From JAHDHW01 sp963793295 (GTDB lineage: Bacteria > Bacteroidota > Bacteroidia > Chitinophagales > Saprospiraceae): a DNA stretch of 64,000 bases. The notes under the pieces are model-generated. The model made no database searches and had not been told where the DNA came from. It was given only the letters and a program-made list of their open reading frames with translations. Positions within the stretch are counted from its first letter, which is position 1; each line of letters begins with the position of its first letter. The position numbers were made by a program, and so were the translations under genes. The DNA lies in contig CAWBZX010000013.1 of the NCBI GenBank assembly GCA_963793295.1, positions 62,001-126,000 of the forward strand, read 5' to 3'. This document shows, piece by piece, positions 1 through 9,174 of the stretch.

Positions 1-683
1 GCAATGATATCGCCAACACCAATTTTGTCTTTACTATAAAATGAAGCTAAAAAATTAGCCATCGTGTCTTTTGAAGCTAAACCATATCCAAGACCAAAAG
101 CTAAAACACTGCCTGCAATAATAGCCGTAATGTTAGTCGCAATAAAATCAGTTTCAATACCAATTTGTGTCAGCGCTGTAATAATGGTCATTAAAAAGAC
201 AAAATAAAAGATAAACCCTGCAATGATTTTTGCAGAAGGAATTCCTAAAGATTGTGTTGTGGTCAGCACAATTTTTTGAAGCGCCTGGGCGATCAATAAG
301 CCTAAAATCAATATGGCAATCGCTGCTATTACACTTGGAATATAATTAATAATATCTCTGACCAGTTGGGATACTGCCGCGATATTCAGGATTTCAGTGG
401 CAATGATGGTGAAAATCAATAAAAGAACGTAATATACAATCTTGGATAAAATCTTACTGGGAACAATATTAAAGTTTGATTTTTCAATAAAATCAATCTC
501 ATTTAACTTTTCCGCTAGCCGGTCTATACCTATTGATTTTAAGACTCGATTAATCACTCGAGCAACCATTTTAGCGATCATGTACCCAATTATAAATATT
601 GCTATTGCCGCAATAAAATTGGGAAAAGCCTGTGCAAAGCTTGAATATAATTCATTTAACATTTGTAATATTCGTTCTGGCAT
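1..683 (-). CDS. Mechanosensitive ion channel (MscS-type) protein, 3'-truncated by window edge
   Basis: I translated this by hand from the ATG at 681-683; it stays open to the window edge, so only the first ~227 residues are present. Visible are two copies of a conserved hydrophobic helix unit (around IAAIAIFIIGYMIA and IAAIAILILGLLIA, each followed by charged residues), then further membrane segments and a glycine-rich stretch (GSVLAFGLGYGLASKD) ending in the KIGVGDII motif that opens the beta domain of MscS-like channels. Proteins of this family are inner-membrane tension-gated channels that release solutes on hypo-osmotic shock. The conserved TM-helix repeat makes it an MscS relative, not MscL. 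Subfamily cannot be fixed without the missing C-terminus. Confidence 0.85.
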   Translation of the reverse strand, partial: MPERILQMLNELYSSFAQAFPNFIAAIAIFIIGYMIAKMVARVINRVLKSIGIDRLAEKLNEIDFIEKSNFNIVPSKILSKIVYYVLLLIFTIIATEILNIAAVSQLVRDIINYIPSVIAAIAILILGLLIAQALQKIVLTTTQSLGIPSAKIIAGFIFYFVFLMTIITALTQIGIETDFIATNITAIIAGSVLAFGLGYGLASKDTMANFLASFYSKDKIGVGDII

Positions 684-736
684 ATTTTCCTTTTTTGATC
701 TTTAAGATAAAAATGGTTAAAAAAAAACAGGAACCA

Positions 737-991
737 TTACTCAACATCTTTTTCATCTGGGGAATCATCAGAATCTTCTTGACGCTCACTATTCTCAGTT
801 TGCACTATATTGCCACTCATCATTGTTAAAAACAAATCGATTATTCTGGTCAAATACAATTCAACAACATTCCCCATCAATTTAATCATCCCAACGCTCC
901 CTTTGATCTCCTTTTCGATTTCGGGAGGCGCATGTGGATACAGCTTCTCCTCTTCTTCCATCAATTTTTTAAAACTATTCTTTGACGACAT
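737..991 (-). CDS. Small hypothetical protein downstream of ECF sigma factor
   Basis: An 84-residue protein beginning MSSKNSFKKLMEEEEK. It has an acidic N-terminus, a short central amphipathic or hydrophobic segment (VVELYLTRIIDLFLTMM), and a very acidic tail (EDSDDSPDEKDVE). The start lies only five bases after the stop codon of the sigma factor upstream on the same strand, so the two are almost certainly co-transcribed. I recognise no domain. Position suggests a partner or regulator of the sigma factor, but it has no clear anti-sigma zinc motif and no convincing transmembrane helix, so no function is assigned. Confidence 0.7.
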   Translation of the reverse strand: MSSKNSFKKLMEEEEKLYPHAPPEIEKEIKGSVGMIKLMGNVVELYLTRIIDLFLTMMSGNIVQTENSERQEDSDDSPDEKDVE

Positions 992-996
992 AAACT

Positions 997-1587
997 TTAT
1001 TTGGTGCTCGGGAATAATCTTGAATAAACCAGTTTCGCTTTGTGCTTGGCTCGTTTAATTTTCATCTTTATAGCATTTTCCGTTTTGTCCAGAATTTCTG
1101 CAATTTCTTTTATCGACATATCCTGCTGGTATTTCATTAACAGGATGGCTTTATCTCCGCTTGGAATATTGTCAAGTACCTTTTTGAGTCGGCTAACTTT
1201 CATCTGAAGCAATTCTTTGTCATCTACTTCTTCAATAAGCTCAGGAACCGATTCTATTTCATCAGAAAAAATATTTTTCTCTTTTTTTGTCCTTCGTATA
1301 ACATCAATACAATAGTTATATGTGACAGAATATAACCAAGTAGAAAATTTTGACTTTCCGCTAAACTTTGCCAGGTTTATAAATATCTTCATAAATATAC
1401 CCTGCGTGGCATCTTGCGCCATTCCTTCATCCTTCAGAAGTGAGATACATTTTCTGTAAACTTTACCGGAGTACCTGTCATATAAAAGAGAAAAATAGGC
1501 AGGCTCGCGAGTTTGCAGGTATAATTTGACAACATCATTATCTGATATTCTGGCACTTGTATTTTTTCCGTACAAATCGTACTGCAT
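997..1587 (-). CDS. ECF-type RNA polymerase sigma factor
   Basis: A 196-residue sigma-70 family protein of ECF size. Region 2 covers residues ~25-95, with YFSLLYDRYSGKVYR, the ATQGIFMKIF helix and the FSTWLYSVTYNYCIDVIRR promoter-melting helix. Region 4 covers ~130-190, with a helix-turn-helix around MSIKEIAEILDKTENAIKMKIKRAK. It directs RNA polymerase to a regulon not visible here. It leads a two-gene operon with the 84-aa protein. A Bacteroidota-type -7 box (TATTTTTG on the minus strand, 1643-1650) lies ~60 bases upstream of the ATG. No adjacent FecR-like or TonB receptor gene is seen, so it is not an obvious polysaccharide or iron sigma unit. Confidence 0.93.
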   Translation of the reverse strand: MQYDLYGKNTSARISDNDVVKLYLQTREPAYFSLLYDRYSGKVYRKCISLLKDEGMAQDATQGIFMKIFINLAKFSGKSKFSTWLYSVTYNYCIDVIRRTKKEKNIFSDEIESVPELIEEVDDKELLQMKVSRLKKVLDNIPSGDKAILLMKYQQDMSIKEIAEILDKTENAIKMKIKRAKHKAKLVYSRLFPSTK

Positions 1588-1642
1588 CGAAGGGGTTTTC
1601 GCGATACTAAAAATTATTATTGTACTACTTGGATGTTCTGTA

Positions 1643-1650
1643 CAAAAATA
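1643..1650 (-). promoter_or_regulatory. Candidate -7 box for the ECF sigma factor operon
   Basis: TATTTTTG on the minus strand matches the Bacteroidota consensus TAnnTTTG and lies about 60 bases before the ATG of the sigma gene. No good -33 TTG was found, so it is only a candidate. Confidence 0.4.
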
Positions 1651-1997
1651 ATGATTAAACTTAGAATTGATTCGTATATAAACATTTATTGCAAAAACCT
1701 TTAAATACCCCCTTATTCCCTTCTGTTAATTTAATGGGTAATCAGAGATACGGTTGTCAACTTGGATGCAAAAATCGGTCAACCACTTTTGGTTATCTAT
1801 TAAAACATTGCTATTTAGACGTGGAAAAAAATGGATGGGGTACATTTTTAAGATAAAAACAATGAGTTTATTTTAATTTTTTAATTGATTTGGGAAATGA
1901 ACTGTTTCAAAAAAAAGTACGTATGATTTATACACTCAATTGAGGTTTCTCAGCTCCTACAAAGGCATACAAAACACTTAACTAAAAGATGGAAAAG

Positions 1998-2036
1998 ACA
2001 TAAAAAAAGAGAGGTAGTACTTTTTAGTACTACCTC
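1998..2036 (-). terminator. Intrinsic terminator of the candidate small RNA
   Basis: Perfect inverted repeat GAGGTAGTAC / GTACTACCTC around a six-base loop, with a seven-T tract on the minus strand. No protein-coding gene lies upstream on that strand for over 2 kb. Confidence 0.7.
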
Positions 2037-2104
2037 AGCCCTAACCAAATAAAACCAAATTATCTTTATTATTATTTATTTCTTATTGTTGTTTTTACAC
2101 TAAC
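1998..2104 (-). ncRNA. Candidate small RNA with its own promoter and intrinsic terminator
   Basis: In a ~750-base gene-free stretch, the minus strand carries a TACATTTG box (2111-2118) matching the Bacteroidota -7 consensus. About 75 bases downstream is a perfect 10-bp hairpin (2011-2020 paired with 2027-2036, six-base loop), followed on the minus strand by TCTTTTTTTA. That is a complete promoter-terminator pair with no gene between, implying a transcript of ~100 nt. The body is very AU-rich with no open reading frame. The hairpin has no T-run on the plus strand, so it cannot serve as a plus-strand terminator. I do not recognise the RNA family. Confidence 0.45.
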
Positions 2105-2334
2105 ACTATACAAATGTAAACCATTTTTTAAAAAAAGTCTATTTTTAATCATAAATTTTAATTCTTATCCATAAAAAATCCGATCTCCCCTTAAGTTATC
2201 CCCAAATCATAATCTAAAATTGCAACTTGCGAACTATTTAAATTCATTTGCACCACAAAAAACTAAGTCATTTAAAAACAACTGACTTACATTTGCATAC
2301 ATCATTTATAAATTATACAATTATTTTATTCGAT

Positions 2335-3729
2335 ATGAACAATTACTTGCTGGCTCTTTTTTGTACCATTTTTTCTGTAATAAATTTATATGGTCAGGAA
2401 GAACCAAAAAATGAAGATGCTTTTTTCATAAGATCAATTTATGACAAGGCCCTCACAGAAGGCAGGTGTTATGATTGGTTAACCCATTTGACTACAAAAA
2501 TTGGTGGCCGCCTCGCCGGATCTCCACAGGCTGCCGCTGCCGTGGAATTTACTCGCCAAATGCTTGACACCCTTGGACTAGATACTGTTTGGTTGCAACC
2601 TTGTATGGTTCCTCATTGGGTGAGAGGCGACAAAGAACAAGTCAGAATAGTAAATTCCAGATCAATCGGATCTCTGGATTTGAATGCGCTTGCACTCGGC
2701 AATTCCATTGGTACTACAGAAAGTGGAATAACTGCGGATGTGATTGAAGTAAAAAGCCTTGATGAAGTTGAACAACTCGGACGAGAAAATATTGAAGGCA
2801 AAATTGTATTTTATAATCGCCCAATGGATCCAAAACAAATCAGAACCTTTAATGCATACGGAGGTGCTGTGGATCAACGTGTATTTGGCGCTTCAAAGGC
2901 TGCTCAATTTGGAGCAGTTGCCGTTCTGGTTCGATCTATGACAACCCGCCTTGATGATTTCCCGCACACCGGAGTTTTGGTTTATGACGAAGAAATTGAG
3001 AAAATTCCTGCAATTGCAATCAGTACTAATGATGCTGAATTATTGAGTGATTTATTAATAAAAGAAAGTATCCGTGTATTTATGAAAGCCAACTGCCAAA
3101 AGCTGGCTGATGCACCCTCTTTTAATGTCATCGGCGAAATCACTGGTAATGAATATCCTGAAGAAATCATTCTCGTTGGCGGGCATCTTGATTCTTGGGA
3201 TGTAGGAAGTGGTGCGCACGACGATGGAGCAGGTTGTGTGCACGCCATGGATGTTTTGCAACTTATAAAACGTTTGGGTTATCAACCAAAACGAACGATC
3301 CGCTGTGTTTTATTTATGAACGAAGAGAATGGGCTTGCCGGCGGAACTGAGTACGCTAAAGTTTCAAATGAAAAAAATGAATTTCATCTTGCTGCAATAG
3401 AATCTGATGCCGGTGGCTTTACGCCCAGAGGTTTTACATGCGATGGACAGGATTCTATCTTCACTGAAAAGTTTAAAAAAGTCATTGCATGGTTGCCATT
3501 ATTGGAGGCTTATAATCTAACGCTAACAAATAGAGGATCAGGAGCTGACATAACGCCGCTAAAAAGTCAAAATGGATTGCTTTTTGGATTCAGACCCGAT
3601 TCACAGCGATATTTTGATTACCACCATACCAGAATAGATACCATTGATGCAGTCAATAAAAGAGAATTAGAACTTGGGGCCGCAGCTATCACTAGTCTGG
3701 TTTATTTGATAGATAAATATGGTTTGTAA
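2335..3729 (+). CDS. Secreted M28-family zinc peptidase (aminopeptidase type)
   Basis: A secreted metallopeptidase of 464 residues from the start I prefer, the ATG at 2335, which begins a classic signal peptide (MNNYLLALFCTIFSVINLYG). An in-frame ATG at 2248 would bury the signal, and a TACATTTG box at 2288-2295 lies between the two. The N-terminal half includes a PA-like inserted domain. The M28 metal ligands are visible: His and Asp in GGHLDSWDVG, Asp in HDDGAG, the catalytic Glu pair in NEENGLAGG, Asp in ESDAGG, and the late His in YHHTR. It likely trims peptides in the periplasm or outside the cell. A second, distinct M28 enzyme lies at 32.3-33.9 kb. The next gene, hpt, follows after 47 bases. 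Confidence 0.92.
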   Translation: MNNYLLALFCTIFSVINLYGQEEPKNEDAFFIRSIYDKALTEGRCYDWLTHLTTKIGGRLAGSPQAAAAVEFTRQMLDTLGLDTVWLQPCMVPHWVRGDKEQVRIVNSRSIGSLDLNALALGNSIGTTESGITADVIEVKSLDEVEQLGRENIEGKIVFYNRPMDPKQIRTFNAYGGAVDQRVFGASKAAQFGAVAVLVRSMTTRLDDFPHTGVLVYDEEIEKIPAIAISTNDAELLSDLLIKESIRVFMKANCQKLADAPSFNVIGEITGNEYPEEIILVGGHLDSWDVGSGAHDDGAGCVHAMDVLQLIKRLGYQPKRTIRCVLFMNEENGLAGGTEYAKVSNEKNEFHLAAIESDAGGFTPRGFTCDGQDSIFTEKFKKVIAWLPLLEAYNLTLTNRGSGADITPLKSQNGLLFGFRPDSQRYFDYHHTRIDTIDAVNKRELELGAAAITSLVYLIDKYGL

Positions 3730-3776
3730 AAGGATAAGCCTCATTTTTGTACCTTTATAATTCAAATTGAAAATCA

Positions 3777-4337
3777 ATGGAATTGCTATCTCAACAAGAC
3801 AAAAAATTAGTTCGCGCTCATGATCTTACTTTCAAACCATTTCTTTCCGAAGAAAAGATTCTCAAGCGGGTTGCTGAATTAGCTCATCAGATCACCAATG
3901 ACTTTAAAGGTAAAAAACTGGTTTTCATCGGAATCCTGAATGGTGCATTTATTTTTTTGGCGGATTTGGTCCGGGCTTGTGACCTTTCCTGCGAGATAAC
4001 TTTTATTAAACTTTCCTCGTATAAAGGCTTGAAGAGCAAGGGAAAAGTGACAACATTAATTGGAATGGACATTGATCTGAAAGGGAGAGATGTTATTGTT
4101 GTTGAAGATATTGTAGATACCGGCAAAACCCTTTATCAGTTTTTAAAAGAATTGAAGACACTGGAGCCTACTTCTGTAAAACTTGCTTCATTATTAGTAA
4201 AGCCCGAAGCACTTCAATATGAAATTCCGGTTGATTATAAAGGATTTGATATCCCTAATAAATTTGTAATCGGCTACGGTTTGGATTACAATGGAGAAGG
4301 TCGAAATTTAAAAAGTATTTATCAACTAGCGGAATAG
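3777..4337 (+). CDS. hpt: Hypoxanthine phosphoribosyltransferase
   Basis: Purine-salvage enzyme that joins hypoxanthine or guanine to PRPP. The 186-residue length is typical. The PRPP-binding loop VIVVEDIVDTGKT is intact near residue 110, with FIGILNGAF (pyrophosphate loop) at ~50-58 and a conserved KFVIGYGLDYNGEGRNL near the C-terminus. A TACCTTTA sequence about 25 bases before the ATG resembles a -7 box, so the gene may have its own promoter. The purine nucleoside phosphorylase at 47.4 kb would supply its substrate. Confidence 0.95.
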   Translation: MELLSQQDKKLVRAHDLTFKPFLSEEKILKRVAELAHQITNDFKGKKLVFIGILNGAFIFLADLVRACDLSCEITFIKLSSYKGLKSKGKVTTLIGMDIDLKGRDVIVVEDIVDTGKTLYQFLKELKTLEPTSVKLASLLVKPEALQYEIPVDYKGFDIPNKFVIGYGLDYNGEGRNLKSIYQLAE

Positions 4338-4497
4338 TTTCAGGCCATGTTGAAATTTGATTTTTTGAATAATCTGAAATGATTTTCACAGCTAGTCAAA
4401 GCTCATTTTGAGCCACATACATGGAATGTACGTGACGAAAAATAGCCGAAGAATAGCGAAGAAAGGCGTTCATATTAACGAAAGGGTTAAGTTAAAT

Positions 4498-5406
4498 ATG
4501 GTCTTTGTACAAGACATCCCTTTTTTCATAAAAAATAAAGGCAAACAAATTGCCTGCGTAAATATGCTGATTAACCTGTTGATATTTCTTGGGATATTAT
4601 ACCTGGTACTGATTCTGGTGTTTTATTTCGTTCAGCATCTATTTTTTTTTCGGCCGGAAAAGTTGCCTTCTTACTTTCGTTACCGCTACCCTTTTCCTTT
4701 TGATGAAGTAAATTTTGACATGGAAGATGGCGGAACGATCAATGCCATTCATTTTAAAGTTCCAAATTCGAAAGGGGTTGTTTTTTATTTCAAAGGAAAT
4801 TCTAGGAGCATCAAAGGCTGGGGAAAATTTGCCAAAGATTTTGTCAGTAAAGGTTATGATTTTTTCATCATTGACTACCGAGGGTTTGGCAAAAGTCGTG
4901 GCAAGCGAACAGAAGCGATCCTTTACAATGATTCGCAGCATGTTTACAAATGGCTTACTTCTCAATATGGCGAAGATAAAATAATATTATACGGCCGGTC
5001 TATGGGCAGCGGCATTGCTGCTCGAATAGCTTCCTGGAATAATCCACGCATGTTAATTCTTGATGCCCCCTATTATAGTTTTTTACATCAGGTTAAACGA
5101 TATGGATTTATTTTACCCATAAGTTTGATTCTCAAATACCAAATCCGTACGGATCAATTCATTAAGCAGATTAACTGCCCAATTTTCATTATTCATGGTT
5201 TAAAAGATCGGCTCATCCCCTTTCACCAAAGTAAAATGCTTCAGGCTTTAGCTCCATCAAATAGTCACCTTTTTGAAATTAAAGAAGCAGGGCATAACAA
5301 CATGCCTGACTTTCCTGAATACCACGACATGCTTTACGATATTCTAAATGACGATGAACTTTTCGAGCGATTTTCAGGTAAACAATCAAGTAATCAAAGA
5401 GCCTAA
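4498..5406 (+). CDS. Membrane-anchored alpha/beta hydrolase
   Basis: A serine hydrolase of the alpha/beta fold with an N-terminal membrane anchor. The open frame runs from a TTG at 4408; I place the start at the ATG at 4498, and the ATG at 4564, which directly precedes the hydrophobic helix MLINLLIFLGILYLVLILVF, is equally possible. The nucleophile elbow is GRSMGSG, the acid is in GLKDRLIPF, and the histidine is in EAGHNNM. The oxyanion region FKGNSRSIKGW precedes it. Sequences of this kind resemble the BEM46/ABHD13 group often called uncharacterised dipeptidyl or acyl hydrolases; the substrate is unknown. It stands alone between hpt and tRNA-Gln. Confidence 0.85.
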   Translation: MVFVQDIPFFIKNKGKQIACVNMLINLLIFLGILYLVLILVFYFVQHLFFFRPEKLPSYFRYRYPFPFDEVNFDMEDGGTINAIHFKVPNSKGVVFYFKGNSRSIKGWGKFAKDFVSKGYDFFIIDYRGFGKSRGKRTEAILYNDSQHVYKWLTSQYGEDKIILYGRSMGSGIAARIASWNNPRMLILDAPYYSFLHQVKRYGFILPISLILKYQIRTDQFIKQINCPIFIIHGLKDRLIPFHQSKMLQALAPSNSHLFEIKEAGHNNMPDFPEYHDMLYDILNDDELFERFSGKQSSNQRA

Positions 5407-5473
5407 ATAAGATCCAGTTTTAAATCATTCAAAAAAACATCGCAAGGAACTTTACTAAATTACTTTTTTGTTA

Positions 5474-5481
5474 TAAATTTG
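5474..5481 (+). promoter_or_regulatory. Candidate -7 box for tRNA-Gln
   Basis: TAAATTTG matches TAnnTTTG and sits 18 bases before the mature tRNA start, leaving room for a short 5' leader. Confidence 0.5.
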
Positions 5482-5499
5482 CATCGCTTTAAGCATGAT

Positions 5500-5570
5500 T
5501 GACCCATGGTGTAATCGGTAACACAGCAGGTTTTGGTCCTGTCGTTCAAGGTTCGAGTCCTTGTGGGTCA
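5500..5570 (+). tRNA. tRNA-Gln (anticodon TTG)
   Basis: A complete cloverleaf: acceptor TGACCCA/TGGGTCA, D arm GTGT/ACAC, anticodon stem GCAGG/CCTGT with loop TTTTGGT (anticodon TTG, reading CAA/CAG), and T arm CAAGG/CCTTG with loop TTCGAGT. CCA is not encoded. It is a single tRNA, not part of a cluster, followed directly by a terminator. Confidence 0.96.
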
Positions 5571-5588
5571 ACTGAAGAAAACTTTGAG

Positions 5589-5622
5589 CCCTTGTAAACA
5601 TTAGGTTTGCAGGGGTTTTTCT
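5589..5622 (+). terminator. Intrinsic terminator after tRNA-Gln
   Basis: An 11-bp stem (CCCTTGTAAAC paired with GTTTGCAGGGG, allowing G-U pairs) and a run of five T residues, beginning 19 bases after the tRNA. Confidence 0.8.
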
Positions 5623-5644
5623 TTACCTCTAATTTTAATAAAAT

Positions 5645-8600
5645 TTATTTGCCTAGATGTGAAAGCGTCTTATATAAGAAAAAAGCAAAGAAACATACTC
5701 CTAGAGTCAAAATCCCCAAGAACCAATTCTTAGAATTATTCATCTTCAATGGCCTCATATCTCCTATTCCGACAAATGCTGCCCAGAAAAAAGGGTGGGC
5801 TTGCTGATCTTCAATCTGCTTATCAATATAAGCCATCTTCGCTTGATATAGCGCTACTTCTTTTCTTTCTCCATTTTTTAATCCTGTATAATAATGCTTC
5901 ATGATTTCAGAAGCAGACAAGTCGTTGACCTCCCAAAGCGAGGTAACAATACTTTTTGCTCCTGCATAGGTAAAACCTCTCGCAAGGCTTATAACGCCTT
6001 CTCCCTTTTGTAATTTACCGATACCTGTTTCGCAGGCACTTAAAACGACCAATTCAGCCGGAAGACGGAGGTTGTATAAATCACGTATGAAGACTTTTCC
6101 TTCATCAAGTGAATCAGCCGCACCAGTGAATGCAAGGAAAGAATAATCACTGTTCAGGTCATTAAGTTTGGCATGCGTTGCCAGGTGAATGATGGCATAG
6201 TTTTGAGCTTGCTCTAAAAAGCTTTCCCGCGTGGCAGCAGTGCCTGTGATGGCTTCACCGTTGAATATTCCGGCGATAGCAGTTGCCTCTGGAATGTTGA
6301 AAAAAAGATTGCCAAAACTGTTTCGCCGATAGTCCTTTGCATCTGAAAAAAGCAGTTCTTCTCCTCCAAAACTGGGTGCAAATGCCAAAAGGCCTTTACT
6401 GCTACTGTGTTGCTTATCTCTCATTTCCTTCCAAAGAGTAGCGGAATAATTGTAACTAATTTGATGCCTCCGGCCCAAATAAGGATGACTCTTGAAAGCG
6501 GTAATCTTCTCAGGAAAGTGTACTAGTAAGGTCTCAAAAGGTAGATATCCGAGAATGCCATCTGGAATAATGATTAGTTTTTCAAGAAGAACATTAAGCG
6601 GTGCAATTAATTTTTCAAATAATTCGGAAGCAGCTTTTACGTATTGTGTGCTGGATTGAACATATCGTTCCTCGGTGCGTGCCTCTGCAGGCAAAAGCCA
6701 ATAATCATATAAACCGTTTCGAAGTGATTGGATTTGCTCTGTTAATGGAAAATCCAAATCTAGTTTGGACATTGTGACTCTATCCTGTTGGATCAGAAAA
6801 GTATAAATAGTGTGTTTGCCAACAAAATACTCCAAAAGAGCTTGATCGGGCTCAAGAATTTGCTGAACCTTTTCAATAGCAACAACCTGTGTATTATATT
6901 TTAGTTTATAGTATTCCGGAAAGTTTCGTTCAATAAATTGATTAAGCATATCCGCCTGTTGTTTAAATTGAAAGACTTTACCTTCCCAAAGCGTTATTTT
7001 TGACTGATCTGCTTTTTTGTTTTTCAATCTTTCCTCAAAAAGCTTTTTTTCATAAAAATCCACCCGGCTAATTAGTTTAATTTCTTCTAATAATAAAGAG
7101 TCAGGAACACCGGCAAAGGTTTTAGCTTTTGTATATTGAAAACTTTCCAAGAGAGATAATGCACGATTACTTTCCAGGATTTTAAAAAATTTTTCTTGAT
7201 ATATGGTTTCTTTTGTTAGTTGGAATAGTTTCAAACAAACCTCAAGATGTCCTTCATGGGCGTCCATTGCAACTTCTAACAAACTATTTTTATCGGCCGC
7301 ACGTTTAAAGGATTGTCGGGTTTGATTATCCCAAACTTCCGCCAATTCATAGGCTTGATCTGATAGCCGCAGAGCATCAATATTTTTCGGTTTTTTTAAA
7401 AAAATATCATATAAAATATCAGCCTTTAATCGTAAGGTTTCGGCTAAATAATATTTGGAAAGGACAGAATCGGTAAGTACAGGATTTTTTCTAAAATCAT
7501 CGGAATTAAATTGAATCACATTTGCAGCAAGGGCTTTTTGACAATAAGCCAATGCTTCTTCATATCTCCCTTCATTTTGAAAAAAAATACTCATATTATA
7601 GCAAGTTATAGCTACCTTGTCTGATTGTTCTCCAAATATTTCTTTGCGAATGCTTAGTGCTTTTTCAAAATAAGTTAAAGCCTTTTCAGGTTGATTTAGC
7701 TGTCCATATAATGACCCCATGTTTGAATAGGTAGTGGCTACTTCTGAATTAACCTCACCAAAGGTTTCTAATTTAATAACAAGAGCTTTTTGTTGATAAA
7801 AGAGTGCTGTTTCAGGCTGCCCAGTCTGTTTATATAAAGTTCCCATTTGGTCATAACACTTTCCTAAATCATAATATGAAGGACCGAAATGTTTCAAAAA
7901 TAAATTTCTCGCTTTTTGGAAATAATCCAGGGCCGTTTCGATTTGATTCAATTCACCATGAACCTGCCCTAAATTGGAGTATGAACCACAAAGTTGCGGA
8001 TTGTCTTTTCCGAATAAGGCGATTTTAATAAGCGTTGATTTTTGAAAAAACTCTCTAGCCAACTCGTATTGTCCTTCTTTACCATAAACTTTTGCTAAGC
8101 TTTCATATCGCGAAGCAATTTTCGGATGATGTTCACCAAACCGTTCGAGGTCGATTTCTAAGGCTTTATTCAAATAAGACAATGCTAATTCTGTTTGTCC
8201 CAAGTCATCGTATGTGACGCCTAAGCTTTGATAGGCAACTGCAACATTTGGGTGTTTGGGATCAAATATATCTAGTCGTATAGATAGGCTTTTGTGATAA
8301 AATTCTAATGCTTGTTCATAACGCCCCAAAGTTTTATGCATAATAGCAATGTTTCCATAAGCTACAGCCACCCCACTGCTTTTTTCCCCTTTTGCAATTC
8401 TGTAAACATCCAGGGCTTTGGTATAATATTCCAAAGCCAGTTCGAAACGCCCGGAAAAATCATGCATGATCCCTATACCATTGTAACAATTGCCTATGGA
8501 GTAAGAAATTGATGTATTCCCTTCTTGCTCAATTGCCCTATAATTTTCTAAAGCCTTTTGATAATGTTTTAATGCCTCATCATAACGACCAGAAAGGTCA

Positions 8601-9052
8601 TAGTTAAAAGCAAGGTAGTAGTGAACTAAAGCAATTGTAGCCCTTTGATTACTTAACCTTTTTTGTGCTTCTTCAAGGATATTCTTCAATAAATGTTCAG
8701 CTTTGGCATAATTAGATAACTCAGTATAACAATCTCCTAACCTAGCGTTCAGGTTAATATACCAATCCCAAAATAGTGTATCTTGACTTCGAAGTTTGTG
8801 GGGTTCATATTGGGCAATAGCTTTCTGGAAATATTTAATCGCACTGTCATAATTAGCAGCTTTTTCTTCTTCGATTCCTTTCTTTGTCCACTGTGCGATT
8901 TTCGTAGTATCATTTTTTAATAGTTCATAAAAATTCTTATTGGATCGGTCAGCAGAATAGACAGGAAAGTTTTGTCCGAAACATATGAAAGGCAATATGA
9001 AAAAGGACAGAAATAGGCAAGCCAGGATAGAGGTTTTAGTAAAAATCGTCAT
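5645..9052 (-). CDS. Secreted or anchored TPR-CHAT protease-like protein
   Basis: A very large protein (1135 residues from the ATG at 9052, which starts the signal peptide MTIFTKTSILACLFLSFF; an upstream ATG at 9121 is less likely). The first half is a long array of ~42-residue Kinesin-light-chain-type TPR units (pattern YEEALxYYxKAL). The C-terminal third is a CHAT (caspase-like) domain: catalytic His in HLATHAKLND (~residue 960) and Cys in VVLSACETG (~1007). It ends with a transmembrane helix (FLGILTLGVCFFAFFLYK) and a few basic residues. Such proteins are thought to be TPR-sensed cysteine peptidases. With a signal peptide and a C-terminal helix, most of the chain should face the periplasm. 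It stands alone; no partner gene is adjacent. Confidence 0.9.
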   Translation of the reverse strand: MTIFTKTSILACLFLSFFILPFICFGQNFPVYSADRSNKNFYELLKNDTTKIAQWTKKGIEEEKAANYDSAIKYFQKAIAQYEPHKLRSQDTLFWDWYINLNARLGDCYTELSNYAKAEHLLKNILEEAQKRLSNQRATIALVHYYLAFNYDLSGRYDEALKHYQKALENYRAIEQEGNTSISYSIGNCYNGIGIMHDFSGRFELALEYYTKALDVYRIAKGEKSSGVAVAYGNIAIMHKTLGRYEQALEFYHKSLSIRLDIFDPKHPNVAVAYQSLGVTYDDLGQTELALSYLNKALEIDLERFGEHHPKIASRYESLAKVYGKEGQYELAREFFQKSTLIKIALFGKDNPQLCGSYSNLGQVHGELNQIETALDYFQKARNLFLKHFGPSYYDLGKCYDQMGTLYKQTGQPETALFYQQKALVIKLETFGEVNSEVATTYSNMGSLYGQLNQPEKALTYFEKALSIRKEIFGEQSDKVAITCYNMSIFFQNEGRYEEALAYCQKALAANVIQFNSDDFRKNPVLTDSVLSKYYLAETLRLKADILYDIFLKKPKNIDALRLSDQAYELAEVWDNQTRQSFKRAADKNSLLEVAMDAHEGHLEVCLKLFQLTKETIYQEKFFKILESNRALSLLESFQYTKAKTFAGVPDSLLLEEIKLISRVDFYEKKLFEERLKNKKADQSKITLWEGKVFQFKQQADMLNQFIERNFPEYYKLKYNTQVVAIEKVQQILEPDQALLEYFVGKHTIYTFLIQQDRVTMSKLDLDFPLTEQIQSLRNGLYDYWLLPAEARTEERYVQSSTQYVKAASELFEKLIAPLNVLLEKLIIIPDGILGYLPFETLLVHFPEKITAFKSHPYLGRRHQISYNYSATLWKEMRDKQHSSSKGLLAFAPSFGGEELLFSDAKDYRRNSFGNLFFNIPEATAIAGIFNGEAITGTAATRESFLEQAQNYAIIHLATHAKLNDLNSDYSFLAFTGAADSLDEGKVFIRDLYNLRLPAELVVLSACETGIGKLQKGEGVISLARGFTYAGAKSIVTSLWEVNDLSASEIMKHYYTGLKNGERKEVALYQAKMAYIDKQIEDQQAHPFFWAAFVGIGDMRPLKMNNSKNWFLGILTLGVCFFAFFLYKTLSHLGK

Positions 9053-9174
9053 TATTTGGGGTATTGATTTTTTACTCTTTAGCTTAAATATAGAGAAAAA
9101 AACAGAATCACCGATGTTCATTTGTTACACGATGATTCTATTGTCTATCCTCAAAAAGGATCTTTGAGCAATAT

